From contig JAFLCB010000003.1 of the NCBI GenBank assembly GCA_017302795.1, positions 152,650 through 216,649 on the forward strand: DNA of 64,000 bases. Reading direction: 5' to 3'. This document shows, one piece after another, positions 1 to 8,742 of the stretch (its first letter is position 1; each line of letters starts with the position of its first letter). The notes beneath the pieces are model-generated. The model did not search any database and was not told where the DNA came from. It saw only the letters and a program-made list of their open reading frames with translations. The position numbers and the translations under genes are program-made. Origin of the DNA: Deltaproteobacteria bacterium (lineage in GTDB: Bacteria; Bdellovibrionota; Bdellovibrionia; Bdellovibrionales; JAMPXM01).

Positions 1-1
1 T

Positions 2-1369
2 GCTGAAACGGAAAAAGCGAAAACTTTTTTGATCGCAACTGTTAAAGGCGATGTCCACGATATTGGAAAAAATATTGTGGGTGTGGTTCTTCAGTGCAAT
101 GGTTACCGCGTGGTCGACCTGGGAGTCATGGTTTCTACTTCTAAGATCGTGGACGCGATTCGTTCGGAAAAAGCCGACATTGTCGGTTTAAGTGGTTTGA
201 TCACTCCGTCACTCGATGAAATGCGTTTGAATTTGGAAGAGTTCGAGCGAGTGGGATTAAAGCTGCCGGTGTTGATTGGTGGCGCGACGACGTCAGGTCT
301 TCACACGGCCGTGAAACTTGATCCTTTTTATTCGGGCGCAGTTTCGCACGTCTTGGATGCATCGCGAGTGGTGGAAGTTTGTCAGCGATTTTTATCTGAG
401 GATGAAGCCGAGCGGGAAAAAGCCGTGCAGGCAGTTAAGGAATCCAATCTGCGAACGCGGGAAGAATACCTAGGTAAAGCTTCTTCGCGTAAGGTTTTGT
501 CGGCAGAAGCAGCCCGGGCGCGAAAGTTTTTTTGTGATTGGTCAAATACAGACATCGCTGTGCCCGATCGCACTGGTGTGTTTGACTGGGCAGTGTCGGT
601 CGGTGAGCTTGTAGAATTCATTGATTGGAGCCCACTTTTTTGGTCTTGGGAACTAAAGGGCCTTTATCCGAAAATTTTCGAGCACCCTAAGTATGGCGAT
701 CAAGCAAAGCAACTTTTTGCCGACGCGAAAGGTTTGTTGGATCGGATCGTTCGGGAAAATCGTTTTCATCCCCGGGTTTTGGTTGGCTTTTTCCCAGCCG
801 TCACGGACGGAGCTGAAACAGTTTCGATTCGTGACCGAGAAGGAAAAGTTCTTGATACCATCACATTCGAGCGCCAGCTTGATGAAGAGGTAGCCGCCGA
901 TGGTACGCCGGCGCGTCGCTATAGTTTGGCGGACTTTGTCGCCCCGTCGTCGTTAGGACGAGAAGATTACATCGGTATGTTTGCGGTCACCGCAGGACGC
1001 GATGTCGAAACTTTTGCTCAAAGTTTTCTTCGTCAGCATGATGATTACCAGTCGATCCTCGTCAAAGCTTTGGCTGATCGGATCGCGGAAGCTGCAGCTG
1101 AGTGGGCGCACAAGCGAGCGCGTGATTTTTGCGGGTTTGGACGGACAGAAAATCTGGCGCTTGAAGACCTATTGAAAGAGAAATACCGCGGAATTCGGCC
1201 AGCGCCTGGCTACTCGGCTTGCCCATCGCATGCCCACAAACGGAAAATTTGGAAACTGATGCAGGTGAAAGAACGGGTTGGTATTTCGCTGACCGAAAGC
1301 GACATGATGGATCCCGCCGCAAGTGTCTCTGGGTTTTATTTCAATCACCCAGAGGCAAGGTACTTCTAG
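2..1369 (+). CDS. metH: Methionine synthase, cobalamin-dependent, C-terminal part (5' end outside window)
   Basis: The frame is open to the left edge, so this is the 3' part of a longer gene. The visible part starts in the B12-binding domain: GDVHDIGKN carries the DxHxxG motif whose His is the lower cobalt ligand, followed by LSGLITPS and IGGATTS as in MetH. From about residue 170 comes the AdoMet-binding reactivation domain, with RPAPGY and, near the end, VGISLTESDMM and VSGFYFNHPEARYF. The enzyme methylates homocysteine using methyl-tetrahydrofolate in the cytoplasm; this C-terminal half carries B12 and re-methylates it with AdoMet. The stop codon touches the first base of a long hairpin. 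The usual ACPDH-type segment reads ACPSHAHK here, a small deviation. The substrate-binding N-terminal half is not visible. Confidence 0.95.
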   Translation, partial: AETEKAKTFLIATVKGDVHDIGKNIVGVVLQCNGYRVVDLGVMVSTSKIVDAIRSEKADIVGLSGLITPSLDEMRLNLEEFERVGLKLPVLIGGATTSGLHTAVKLDPFYSGAVSHVLDASRVVEVCQRFLSEDEAEREKAVQAVKESNLRTREEYLGKASSRKVLSAEAARARKFFCDWSNTDIAVPDRTGVFDWAVSVGELVEFIDWSPLFWSWELKGLYPKIFEHPKYGDQAKQLFADAKGLLDRIVRENRFHPRVLVGFFPAVTDGAETVSIRDREGKVLDTITFERQLDEEVAADGTPARRYSLADFVAPSSLGREDYIGMFAVTAGRDVETFAQSFLRQHDDYQSILVKALADRIAEAAAEWAHKRARDFCGFGRTENLALEDLLKEKYRGIRPAPGYSACPSHAHKRKIWKLMQVKERVGISLTESDMMDPAASVSGFYFNHPEARYF

Positions 1370-1422
1370 GTACCGCCTACATTTTGGTAACGCAGGTGCG
1401 CTACCAAAATGTAGGTGGTACC
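1369..1422. repeat. GGTACC-bounded hairpin, copy A
   Basis: Two 25-base arms (two mismatches) surround the loop AGGT; the outer ends are GGTACC. It begins at the metH stop codon and lies between convergent genes. It is nearly identical to the element at 15015-15076. No run of T follows the stem, so it is not a classical intrinsic terminator, although the very long stem could stop transcription in both directions. Confidence 0.85.
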
Positions 1423-1436
1423 CCCGGCCCCTCGGG

Positions 1437-2000
1437 CTACTTTCGAAACTTAATGGTCGTGTGGATTTCGTTGCAGGGAAATGTCCACGCGAAATATTTT
1501 TCGTATTTTCGCGGCGACAGTTTATAGATCAACATTCCTGGCAGATCAAAAAGCGAACCCGTGAATTTTAAACGGTTCTCGACGACTTCATACTTTCCAT
1601 CGCCAATCGCTTGCTGAAACAGCTGCGGGATCGATCCAAGAGCAAAGTGATGGACGTGCGTGGGGTCTCCCCAGCTTGCGTAGGAGCTATAGTGGGGCGT
1701 AATGAAACTCACAGTCGCTCCGTCCTTACACACACGGTACATTTCGCGAGCGACTGTGTGGCATTCGCGAAAATGTTCGATCGCATGTTGGCAGCGAACA
1801 AATTCGAAGCGATTTGCATCTAGGGGCCACGGCGCTTGATTCACATCGTGAACGACGTCCACCTTAGGCGTTGGAAATTGATCAATTCCAACAGCGCCAT
1901 CGAGGCGGTGATTTCCGCAACCAACATCAAGTTTCTTGAGTTCTGGAAGTCTAAGTTCTGACATGTGCGGATCATAATCCGAAAGGTTGCATGTCTGCAT
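1437..2000 (-). CDS. Class I SAM-dependent methyltransferase (Methyltransf_11-like)
   Basis: A 187-residue protein with a Rossmann-type SAM-binding motif I (LDVGCGN, residues 24-30), an acidic residue at the end of strand 2 (VGIDQFP, D40), and the later segment FVRCQHAIEHF typical of small methyltransferases that precede a substrate loop (WGDPTHVHHF). The substrate is unknown; next to a glycosyltransferase gene, a role in glycan or lipid modification is possible but only inferred. ATG 2000 is preceded by AAGGAGG only 3 bases away, inside a 24-bp hairpin stem; the internal ATG at 1964 (MSELRL) is an alternative start. It probably follows the glycosyltransferase gene in the same transcript. Confidence 0.8.
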   Translation of the reverse strand: MQTCNLSDYDPHMSELRLPELKKLDVGCGNHRLDGAVGIDQFPTPKVDVVHDVNQAPWPLDANRFEFVRCQHAIEHFRECHTVAREMYRVCKDGATVSFITPHYSSYASWGDPTHVHHFALGSIPQLFQQAIGDGKYEVVENRLKFTGSLFDLPGMLIYKLSPRKYEKYFAWTFPCNEIHTTIKFRK

Positions 2001-2051
2001 GTACCTCCTTCATTTTTGAAACGCGGCGCGTTTCAAAAATGAAGGAGGTAC
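2001..2051. repeat. Perfect 24-bp hairpin, copy B of the GGTACC family
   Basis: Perfect 24-base arms (2001-2024 and 2028-2051) with the loop GGC. The stem sequence differs from copies A and C, but the right edge GGTACCTTTGGG is the same as at copy C. Both arms contain AAGGAGG read on one strand or the other; the minus-strand one lies just before the methyltransferase ATG, so the fold would hide a ribosome-binding site. Confidence 0.85.
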
Positions 2052-2061
2052 CTTTGGGCGG

Positions 2062-3378
2062 TTAGAGAACAAGACCCGCAGTGCGCTTGGCGGCATGGCG
2101 ATAGATTTCGACCAATTTGCCTTGGAAAGTTTCAGCATTGTGGAAGCGCTCAAGCATGTAACGGGCGTTTCCGAGCAACATGTCGCGAAGAGCTTTGTCG
2201 TTTCGGATATCGTTGAGTGCGGTGGCAAAGGTTTTCGGATCATTTGGATCGAAGAGAAGCGCGGCTTGGTGCTTAAGAAAACTTTGATGTGCCGGCACGT
2301 TTGATAGGAGGCAAACGCACCCTGCGGCCATCGCATTGAGGGTTCCGTAAATTTGCCCGTCGCCGGTCGATGTGCTAACGAACACGTCCAGCGAATACAG
2401 CCATTTGGATGAATCAGTCATTGGGCCGGCGATTTCTAACGTGGCAGGAGGTGCGCCGAATTTGACAACTTTGTCCCGCGTAAGGCCGGCGCAAGACCAC
2501 TTGCCTTGATTTTCGGTATCTTTCGCCAGTTTTAAAAATACGTCATGCCCGCGCGTACTTTCTGGCCGAAGGAAGCCGCCAATTTGAATTTGTGTCAGAG
2601 TTTCTGGGCGATTGCGATCGACTTTACTGAATGGCGAGTAATTGGTTTTCCGTTTTGGGTACTTGGATAAATCAATAGAACTTTCAATGAGCATTGTTTC
2701 GTGTTCAGTCGAGATTAGCTTTTTATTCAAGGCGCGCTCTTTTTCGGCCAGCGAACCGACAACGGGAGTGAACCGAGAGATTCCAAGCAATTGGTCCACA
2801 AACAACCGAAACTTTCCGGCGACTGTTTTTTCGTTCGGAATGCCGTGAAAGCTATGAATGACAGAAACTTTGGTCATAATTCCTAGTAATCGAGAATAGA
2901 CCCCAGCGGTTCTCCCGTGGGAGTGAATAACATTGATTCCATATTTTAGGATTTGCCGGCGAAGTCGGAACAACGCACCAATTGAAAAATCACGAGCGGG
3001 AATGTTGATCAACTTATCGGCGGCGCGTTTCAATTCGAAGCCGAACGGGGGGCTCATTGGTGACGCGATGAAACATTTTATGCCCGAAGGTCGAATAACA
3101 TTTACGATATCGATGATTTGCTTTGGTGCGATTCCTCCGTCTGTGCGTGTGCAGATAAACAAGATTGTTGTCGGTCCTGGAAAACCATCGGGAACGTGAC
3201 CATCCCGCATGAGCTTTCGCATTTCCACCGAGTCCGTAGTGGCCGGCGGTGGAACCTGCCACGCCTCTGGCTTCGGCGCGCCAGCGGCCTGGATCGGTGC
3301 GCGCATTTGCCCGCTGGTTACAGCGGGCTCTTGAAAATTAGGCTTTTTGACGTTGCTAGGTGGTTTTGAGGAAGACAT
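2062..3378 (-). CDS. Glycosyltransferase, GT4-like (GT-B fold)
   Basis: 438 residues. A Pro/Ala-rich N-terminal stretch of about 65 residues comes before the first Rossmann half (ILFICTRTDGG; then INVIHSHGRTAGVYS, typical of GT4 N-domains). The C-domain has IGGFLRPESTRGHD and FVSTSTGDGQIYGTLNAMAAG. In classical GT4 enzymes the latter segment carries an E-x7-E pair that binds the sugar nucleotide; here it reads D-x7-N, so the donor site may be altered. No membrane helix is seen, so it is probably cytoplasmic and acts on polysaccharide or LPS. ATG 3378 is the chosen start. It lies between the methyltransferase and the RCC1 lipoprotein, all on the minus strand. Confidence 0.8.
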   Translation of the reverse strand: MSSSKPPSNVKKPNFQEPAVTSGQMRAPIQAAGAPKPEAWQVPPPATTDSVEMRKLMRDGHVPDGFPGPTTILFICTRTDGGIAPKQIIDIVNVIRPSGIKCFIASPMSPPFGFELKRAADKLINIPARDFSIGALFRLRRQILKYGINVIHSHGRTAGVYSRLLGIMTKVSVIHSFHGIPNEKTVAGKFRLFVDQLLGISRFTPVVGSLAEKERALNKKLISTEHETMLIESSIDLSKYPKRKTNYSPFSKVDRNRPETLTQIQIGGFLRPESTRGHDVFLKLAKDTENQGKWSCAGLTRDKVVKFGAPPATLEIAGPMTDSSKWLYSLDVFVSTSTGDGQIYGTLNAMAAGCVCLLSNVPAHQSFLKHQAALLFDPNDPKTFATALNDIRNDKALRDMLLGNARYMLERFHNAETFQGKLVEIYRHAAKRTAGLVL

Positions 3379-3484
3379 ATCTCTCTCAATTATGCGCTGA
3401 ATAGATGCTGAACCAACAGCAATTGGTAAGCGTGCATCAATTCAGACCACAGTCGTGGTGACCTTGGGCCAGCGGAATCGGTAT

Positions 3485-6400
3485 CTAGTCCAAGCTGCAA
3501 AGTGGTTCCAAGTTTTCCAGTTTCAAAACTCCGTAAGCGCCCCCGAAAGATACGCCCGAACCAATGCCACCGCTTACAAACATCATTGGCGTTGTGCTGG
3601 ATTGGGCGTTGCATTGAAGAACTTCAATCGCACCGCCTCCTCCACCACCGGATGAAAATCCGGCCTTGCCATCGCCGCCGTTTGCGAAAAGAGAGATAGA
3701 TGCCACTTCGATTCTTCTACTGGCGAGTCCGATCGTTCCTCCTCCGCCTCCGCCTCCTCCAACGGCCGTGCCCAATCCATTCGAACCTTTGGCTGTGATC
3801 GATAGGTTGCCAGAGCCACGGATTTCTTTTGCGTAAACCAAAATGATCCCGCCACCATTTCCACCGTATTGATCTCCGGAACCACCGCCTCCGCCATTAA
3901 ACGTTTTTTGTTCTGTGACAGGAAGTGGGTAAAGCTGGTCTCTGACCTTCCCCGGAGTAGATTGATTAGTGAAACCACCAATTCCAAGTTGCCCGCTTTC
4001 GCTATTTCCCCAGCAGTAACTTGTTTGGTTATTGAGATGGACAGCACAGGCGTGAGTTGAGCCTGCAGAAACCTGCTTGAATTTGATTCCACCTGGAATC
4101 AGCGTTGGTTCGCTTCGCGAGGTGAATGTTGAGTCCCCAAGCTGACCACTGATGTTATGTCCCCAACAATAGATGTCATCTGTTAGCGAGAGTGCACAGG
4201 TGTGAACGGTGCCGGCAGTGATCGATTTGTATTTGATTCCACCGGTATTTGCGGCAGTAGGAACAAGTATAAACGAAGGAGCCGCGCCAGTACCTAGCTG
4301 ACCGAACGATCCACTTCCCCAGCACTTCACATCGTCGGTCGAAGTGATTCCGCAAGTATGGCTTCCCCCAGCGGCGACGTCTTTGTAGGTAACCCCTGTA
4401 TCGATCAGAATAGGCACCGTCGTAGAAGTTTGCGAGCCATCACCAAGGCGACCGCTACCATTGTTACCCCAGCAATAAACCTGATTGCCAGTTGTGACTC
4501 CACATGCGTGCGACTGTCCCGCTGAGATTTTCTTGAACAAAAAGCCGCCACTAATTGCCGTCGGTATCAATCGATCAGTAAGGGAGGAATTCCCAAGCTG
4601 ACCGCCTGAGCCTTCTCCCCAGCAATATCCGAGTGGGGTAGACGCTGCGACGGCGCACGTGAAATTTCCATCTGGTGAAGCGGTGATCTGGGAATAAGCC
4701 CGAGCCCCATTCGCAGCAATGGGAACACCTGAACTGGTGACCGCGTTGTGGCCAAGCTGTCCTGATGAGCCAAGCCCCCAGCAGAAGGCGAAGCGATCAG
4801 AGTTCCTTAATGCACAAGAGTGACGGTAACCCGCGACAACACTTGTAAAAGAGCCGGACGAGTCAATCGCATGCGGAGTAGAAAACACGCTCGCAAGCGT
4901 TGGTCCCATTCCAAGTTGAAGGGATTGACCATCGCCGAAGCACTTGACTCTTCCACTGGTGGTGATGCCACAACTGTGAAGGTTTCCACCTGAAATCGAC
5001 GCAAACGATTCCGCTTGACCGTGGGTAAGCGGAGTTCCGCCGCGAGGTCGGCCAGTCGGCGTACCTTCAAGTCCGCCTTCGCCTGCACCTGCGCCACCAC
5101 CGCCGCCGACCGCACTGATGAGCGCTCCGCCGCCATTTCCGGCTGGGTTCGCTAATCCAAAGCCGCCAAATCCAGAAAGTCCGTTACCGGAGTAAGTAGG
5201 TGCGCCGCCCAGAAAACCTCTCCCTGTTGCAGACAGGGTGAGTGTACCATCGATGTCGAGTCGTTTTGCTCTCAGAACAAGCGTTCCGCCAGTGCCTTGC
5301 TCTTGGTCAAAGGCTTTTGGGAAAATGTCCAAACTCGAACTATTTTCGATATCAATTTCATCGAAATTTGAGACTCGTGTGATTGCGATTCGGCAAAATC
5401 CAGGCGAGAAGTTTGTTGGTGCCGCCAGCAAAGAGTTTCGTACCTGACCCGGGTTTTCAGCGATCGAAGTCGATAGACGTAATTCGTCGGTCGCAGTTAC
5501 TGCTTCAATTTTGGCAAAACCATATCGGCCGAGGTAAAGTCCGCCGCCGCACGCGCCCGTGACTGGATCATCCGGTGGACCTGGGATCGCGTTTCCGCTG
5601 GATACATGCCAAATCACCTCGTCACCGACGTCGAACTCATTGGCTGTAAACGGAGTCGCGACTTTCAGCAGTCTGCCTGCGTAGGCTCCTGTTGTGGCGA
5701 CTTCTGTGACACGTCGATCAGAGCCGAGGATTTTTGTTGAAGGAACGCCGCCGGATTTCGGTGTGTGCATGAGCCCTGGCGATGGTGTGCCGACGGCAGT
5801 ATAATACTGAAAAAGGTAGTGATTGCCAGACGTGGTCGAAAGACTGCCGTCGTTTGTGTTTCCGAACGTGATCGTCGTGGTCCCGCCACCGCCTCCTCCA
5901 CCACCGCCATTGACGAAGCTACATGTAGAAATCTTTTTGTCCACATTGAGGCTTGCGACGATGTTGAGGGTCGATTCACCAGCAGGAATATCCGCTCGCT
6001 GAGACGCAATCAAGAAGGGTTCAGAAAGGTTTGTTTCGTCGATCTCAGTGTTTTGAAAGCTCGAACAGGCGGCAGCCGTTGCAGAGCGCAGTCCTATCAC
6101 ATGAAAAACGCGGTCGGGCCCAGCGGGCACCTCAAGCCGAACAGTCGCACCACTTGGAACAAATCCGATGTGTGGGCCGAAGGTGATTTCTCGCTCCACT
6201 CCGCTATCAGTGACCGAGCAGGAATTGCCACTAAGATTTGGTCCGCCAACGAACACGGCAAAGCAATTTATCTGGGATCCAGCGGTGGGGTTCAGTGCTG
6301 TGTTCCAATCGGGAAGCTCCTGTGAGGAACTTGCCGAAACGGTTTTCCGACTAACATTCTGGACCATTTTCTGAAGCGCTTTTTGTTCGGTTTTTTGCAA

Positions 6401-6571
6401 TTGACCGTTGTCGAAGTTAGAAATTGATTGCGGCATCACAAGGTTGATGGTCGCTGATTCCTGTTTTTTAGTGCAGCTGATAAGCGTCGCGGAGACTGCA
6501 AGCGCCAACACGAATGATTGCGGTCGTGACACGCCCGCGTTGTAGAAAATCGGTTTTGAAGAAGTATTCAT
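3485..6571 (-). CDS. Large surface lipoprotein: Gly-rich domain with seven RCC1 repeats inside
   Basis: From ATG 6571 (1028 aa) there is a lipoprotein signal ending in LISC; in-frame starts further up (6643, 6598) would add a poor leader. A CTKKQ-type N-terminus and a region of unclear fold are followed by a poly-Gly stretch near residue 230. A Gly-rich domain (about 460-500) precedes seven RCC1-like repeats (about 525-875), each with H-x-C-A/G ... C-W/F-G ... G-Q/R/S-L-G; the first is CFGDG rather than CWG. A second Gly-rich part (about 890-1005, GGGGSG, GGNGGGIILVYAKEI) closes the protein. RCC1 repeats form beta-propellers used for protein contacts. Paired Cys in the repeats fit an oxidising, exported location. 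Function unknown; surface display or adhesion is inferred. Confidence 0.8.
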   Translation of the reverse strand: MNTSSKPIFYNAGVSRPQSFVLALAVSATLISCTKKQESATINLVMPQSISNFDNGQLQKTEQKALQKMVQNVSRKTVSASSSQELPDWNTALNPTAGSQINCFAVFVGGPNLSGNSCSVTDSGVEREITFGPHIGFVPSGATVRLEVPAGPDRVFHVIGLRSATAAACSSFQNTEIDETNLSEPFLIASQRADIPAGESTLNIVASLNVDKKISTCSFVNGGGGGGGGGTTTITFGNTNDGSLSTTSGNHYLFQYYTAVGTPSPGLMHTPKSGGVPSTKILGSDRRVTEVATTGAYAGRLLKVATPFTANEFDVGDEVIWHVSSGNAIPGPPDDPVTGACGGGLYLGRYGFAKIEAVTATDELRLSTSIAENPGQVRNSLLAAPTNFSPGFCRIAITRVSNFDEIDIENSSSLDIFPKAFDQEQGTGGTLVLRAKRLDIDGTLTLSATGRGFLGGAPTYSGNGLSGFGGFGLANPAGNGGGALISAVGGGGGAGAGEGGLEGTPTGRPRGGTPLTHGQAESFASISGGNLHSCGITTSGRVKCFGDGQSLQLGMGPTLASVFSTPHAIDSSGSFTSVVAGYRHSCALRNSDRFAFCWGLGSSGQLGHNAVTSSGVPIAANGARAYSQITASPDGNFTCAVAASTPLGYCWGEGSGGQLGNSSLTDRLIPTAISGGFLFKKISAGQSHACGVTTGNQVYCWGNNGSGRLGDGSQTSTTVPILIDTGVTYKDVAAGGSHTCGITSTDDVKCWGSGSFGQLGTGAAPSFILVPTAANTGGIKYKSITAGTVHTCALSLTDDIYCWGHNISGQLGDSTFTSRSEPTLIPGGIKFKQVSAGSTHACAVHLNNQTSYCWGNSESGQLGIGGFTNQSTPGKVRDQLYPLPVTEQKTFNGGGGGSGDQYGGNGGGIILVYAKEIRGSGNLSITAKGSNGLGTAVGGGGGGGGTIGLASRRIEVASISLFANGGDGKAGFSSGGGGGGAIEVLQCNAQSSTTPMMFVSGGIGSGVSFGGAYGVLKLENLEPLCSLD

Positions 6572-6713
6572 CGACGTTGCCCCCGGGGATTGCGCCATTC
6601 GAGCCTGGCCGCAAAACCATGAAAATCCGAAGTATAGAGTCATTTAGTAGATCGGCATTTTCGGCATGATTCTGAGCCTTTGCCTGCCATTATCCCGTCT
6701 TGAGACAGATCGC

Positions 6714-6743
6714 TTGCGGGGTAGTTAAATTCAAGACTATAAC
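6714..6743 (+). promoter_or_regulatory. Possible sigma-70-type promoter for the rfbB operon
   Basis: TTGCGG, 18 bases, TATAAC, about 40 bases upstream of the rfbB start, in the divergent gap between the RCC1 gene and rfbB. The match is modest and rests on inspection only. Confidence 0.3.
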
Positions 6744-6784
6744 TTCTCGTTTAGAACCTCTTGCCATACGTAGGGAGTCTCAAT

Positions 6785-7867
6785 TTGAGTATCATCGTGA
6801 CGGGTGCAGCCGGATTCATTGGTAGCCAGTTCGTCGAGAATCTACTTCGAAACGCAACAAGCTTAGGATCACAAAAAGCTGGGCATCCGGAAAAAATCAC
6901 CGTTCTCGACAAACTTACGTATGCGGGAAGTCTTGCGACTCTCGATCATGCGGTTCAGCAGGCCGGTGGCGATCAAGCGCGCGCCCGCTTAGAGTTTGTG
7001 AAAGGTGATATCGCTGATCGGTCGCTTGTGTATGAACTTGTTAAGCGCGTAAAGCCGAAAGCGATTGTCAATTTCGCAGCAGAAAGTCATGTCGATCGCT
7101 CCATTGAATCGGCGGCCGAATTTATTGAAACCAATATTATGGGTGTATTCTCTTTGCTTGATGCTGCTCGCCGATATCACGAATCATTAAGCTCCTCGCC
7201 GCAAGCTTCAGCATTTCGGTTTGTTCAAGTTTCCACCGACGAAGTGTTCGGTCAGCTGGGTGAAGAAGGTGCGTTCTCCGAAGAAACACCGTATGCACCG
7301 AGCTCACCTTATTCGGCATCGAAGGCGAGCGGAGATCATTTGGTACGCGCTTGGTATCACACCTACAAACTTCCTGTCATTGTTACCAACTGTTCAAATA
7401 ACTATGGCCCTCGGCAGTATCCGGAAAAATTGATTCCGCACATGATTCATTGTGCGCTGAAAAATAAGCCGCTTCCGGTATATGGAAACGGCGGAAATGT
7501 GCGCGATTGGATTCACGTCGATGATCACGCCCGCGGAGTCGAACTAGCAATGCGTAAAGGCACTGTTGGCCAGAGCTACTGTTTTGGCGGCCGCAGTGAA
7601 CGGCGCAATCTTGACGTCGTCAAAGCGATCTGCGCTATTCTAGATGAACTTCGTCCGCGAACTTCAGGTTCCTATGGCGAACAGATCACGTTCGTTGAAG
7701 ATCGAAAAGGTCACGATTGGCGTTATGCGATTGACGACACAAAATCGGAAACGACACTAGGATTCAAACGTCGTTACGATTCGTTTGAAATGGGTCTTCG
7801 GGCGACGGTGCAGTGGTACCTTGAGAATCAGGAATGGGTTGAAGCTGTGACAAAGGAGAAAAAATGA
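6785..7867 (+). CDS. rfbB: dTDP-glucose 4,6-dehydratase
   Basis: Extended short-chain dehydrogenase of 360 residues. It shows the NAD-binding GAAGFIG at the N-terminus, the STDEVFG segment with the Asp-Glu pair used for dehydration, the catalytic YSASK, and NNYGPRQYPEKLIP typical of RmlB. It turns dTDP-glucose into dTDP-4-keto-6-deoxyglucose, the branch point for rhamnose and other deoxysugars. TTG 6785 is chosen as start because AGGGAG lies 7 bases upstream and the next residues begin the beta-strand of the Rossmann fold; the upstream TTG at 6761 has no such site. The stop overlaps the next gene's ATG by four bases, so the two are probably translated together. Confidence 0.93.
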   Translation: MSIIVTGAAGFIGSQFVENLLRNATSLGSQKAGHPEKITVLDKLTYAGSLATLDHAVQQAGGDQARARLEFVKGDIADRSLVYELVKRVKPKAIVNFAAESHVDRSIESAAEFIETNIMGVFSLLDAARRYHESLSSSPQASAFRFVQVSTDEVFGQLGEEGAFSEETPYAPSSPYSASKASGDHLVRAWYHTYKLPVIVTNCSNNYGPRQYPEKLIPHMIHCALKNKPLPVYGNGGNVRDWIHVDDHARGVELAMRKGTVGQSYCFGGRSERRNLDVVKAICAILDELRPRTSGSYGEQITFVEDRKGHDWRYAIDDTKSETTLGFKRRYDSFEMGLRATVQWYLENQEWVEAVTKEKK

Positions 7868-8742
7868 AAGGTATTGTATTGGCCGGCGGAAGCGGAACTC
7901 GTTTGTACCCATGCACGCACTCTGTTTCTAAGCAGTTACTTCCCGTTTACGATAAGCCAGCCATCTATTATCCGATTTCGGTCTTGATGCTTGCAGGCAT
8001 CAAAGAAATTTTGATTATTTCCACCCCGCGCGATTTGCCTATGATTCGGTCCTTGATGGGGACCGGGGAAGATATTGGAGTTCGCTTTGAATATGCCGAG
8101 CAAGAAAAACCAAACGGCATAGCGCAGGCTTTTGTCATTGGTGAAAAGTTCATCGCCGGCGATTCGGTTTGTTTAATTTTGGGCGATAATATCTTTTACG
8201 GCGAAGGCCTTACAAGAATGCTGGAAGCGGCGGCCGGGACAAAGTCAGGCGCAAAAGTTTTCGCTTATCACGTGAACGATCCCGAACGCTATGGTGTGGT
8301 CGAGTTTGATGCGAACTACAAAGCACTTTCTATCGAAGAAAAACCGAAGGCGCCTCGTTCCAACTGGGCAGTGACCGGGCTTTATTTTTATGACCAGCAC
8401 GTGGTCGAAATTGCAAAAGCCTTGAAACCAAGTGCGCGCGGCGAATATGAAATAACAGATGTGAATCGCGAGTATTTAAATCGCGGTCAGCTGAAGGTAG
8501 AAGCTTTCGGGCGCGGGATGGCGTGGCTAGATATGGGAACTGAAAGTGCGCTTCTAGATTCAGCAAACTTCGTTGCGACCATCGAACGCCGGCAAGGTTT
8601 AAAAATCGCATGCCTTGAAGAGATCTCCCTGTTTAAAAAGTTTCAAACGGCAGCACGGCTTCGCGTGGTCGTCGAAAAAATGCCGAAGAGCTCTTACACG
8701 ACCTATGTGCAAAAAGTCGTGGACGGCTGGCGTGACGCTTAA
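7864..8742 (+). CDS. rfbA: Glucose-1-phosphate thymidylyltransferase
   Basis: A 292-residue nucleotidyltransferase starting directly with the pyrophosphorylase signature LAGGSGTRLYP, followed by SKQLLPVYDKP and, later, LGDNIFYG and EEKPKAPRSNWAVTGLYFYD, all typical of RmlA; length is normal. It makes dTDP-glucose from dTTP and glucose-1-phosphate, the substrate of the enzyme encoded just upstream. One small change: the usual LYPIT reads LYPCT. Start ATG 7864 overlaps the rfbB stop (ATGA) and AAAGGAG lies just upstream. No rfbC or rfbD is present here, so the final sugar cannot be named. Confidence 0.95.
   Translation: MKGIVLAGGSGTRLYPCTHSVSKQLLPVYDKPAIYYPISVLMLAGIKEILIISTPRDLPMIRSLMGTGEDIGVRFEYAEQEKPNGIAQAFVIGEKFIAGDSVCLILGDNIFYGEGLTRMLEAAAGTKSGAKVFAYHVNDPERYGVVEFDANYKALSIEEKPKAPRSNWAVTGLYFYDQHVVEIAKALKPSARGEYEITDVNREYLNRGQLKVEAFGRGMAWLDMGTESALLDSANFVATIERRQGLKIACLEEISLFKKFQTAARLRVVVEKMPKSSYTTYVQKVVDGWRDA

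Noticed and set aside
5765-6325. 186-codon plus-strand open frame
   Set aside because: It runs opposite the RCC1 lipoprotein gene, has no start signal and no recognisable protein character.
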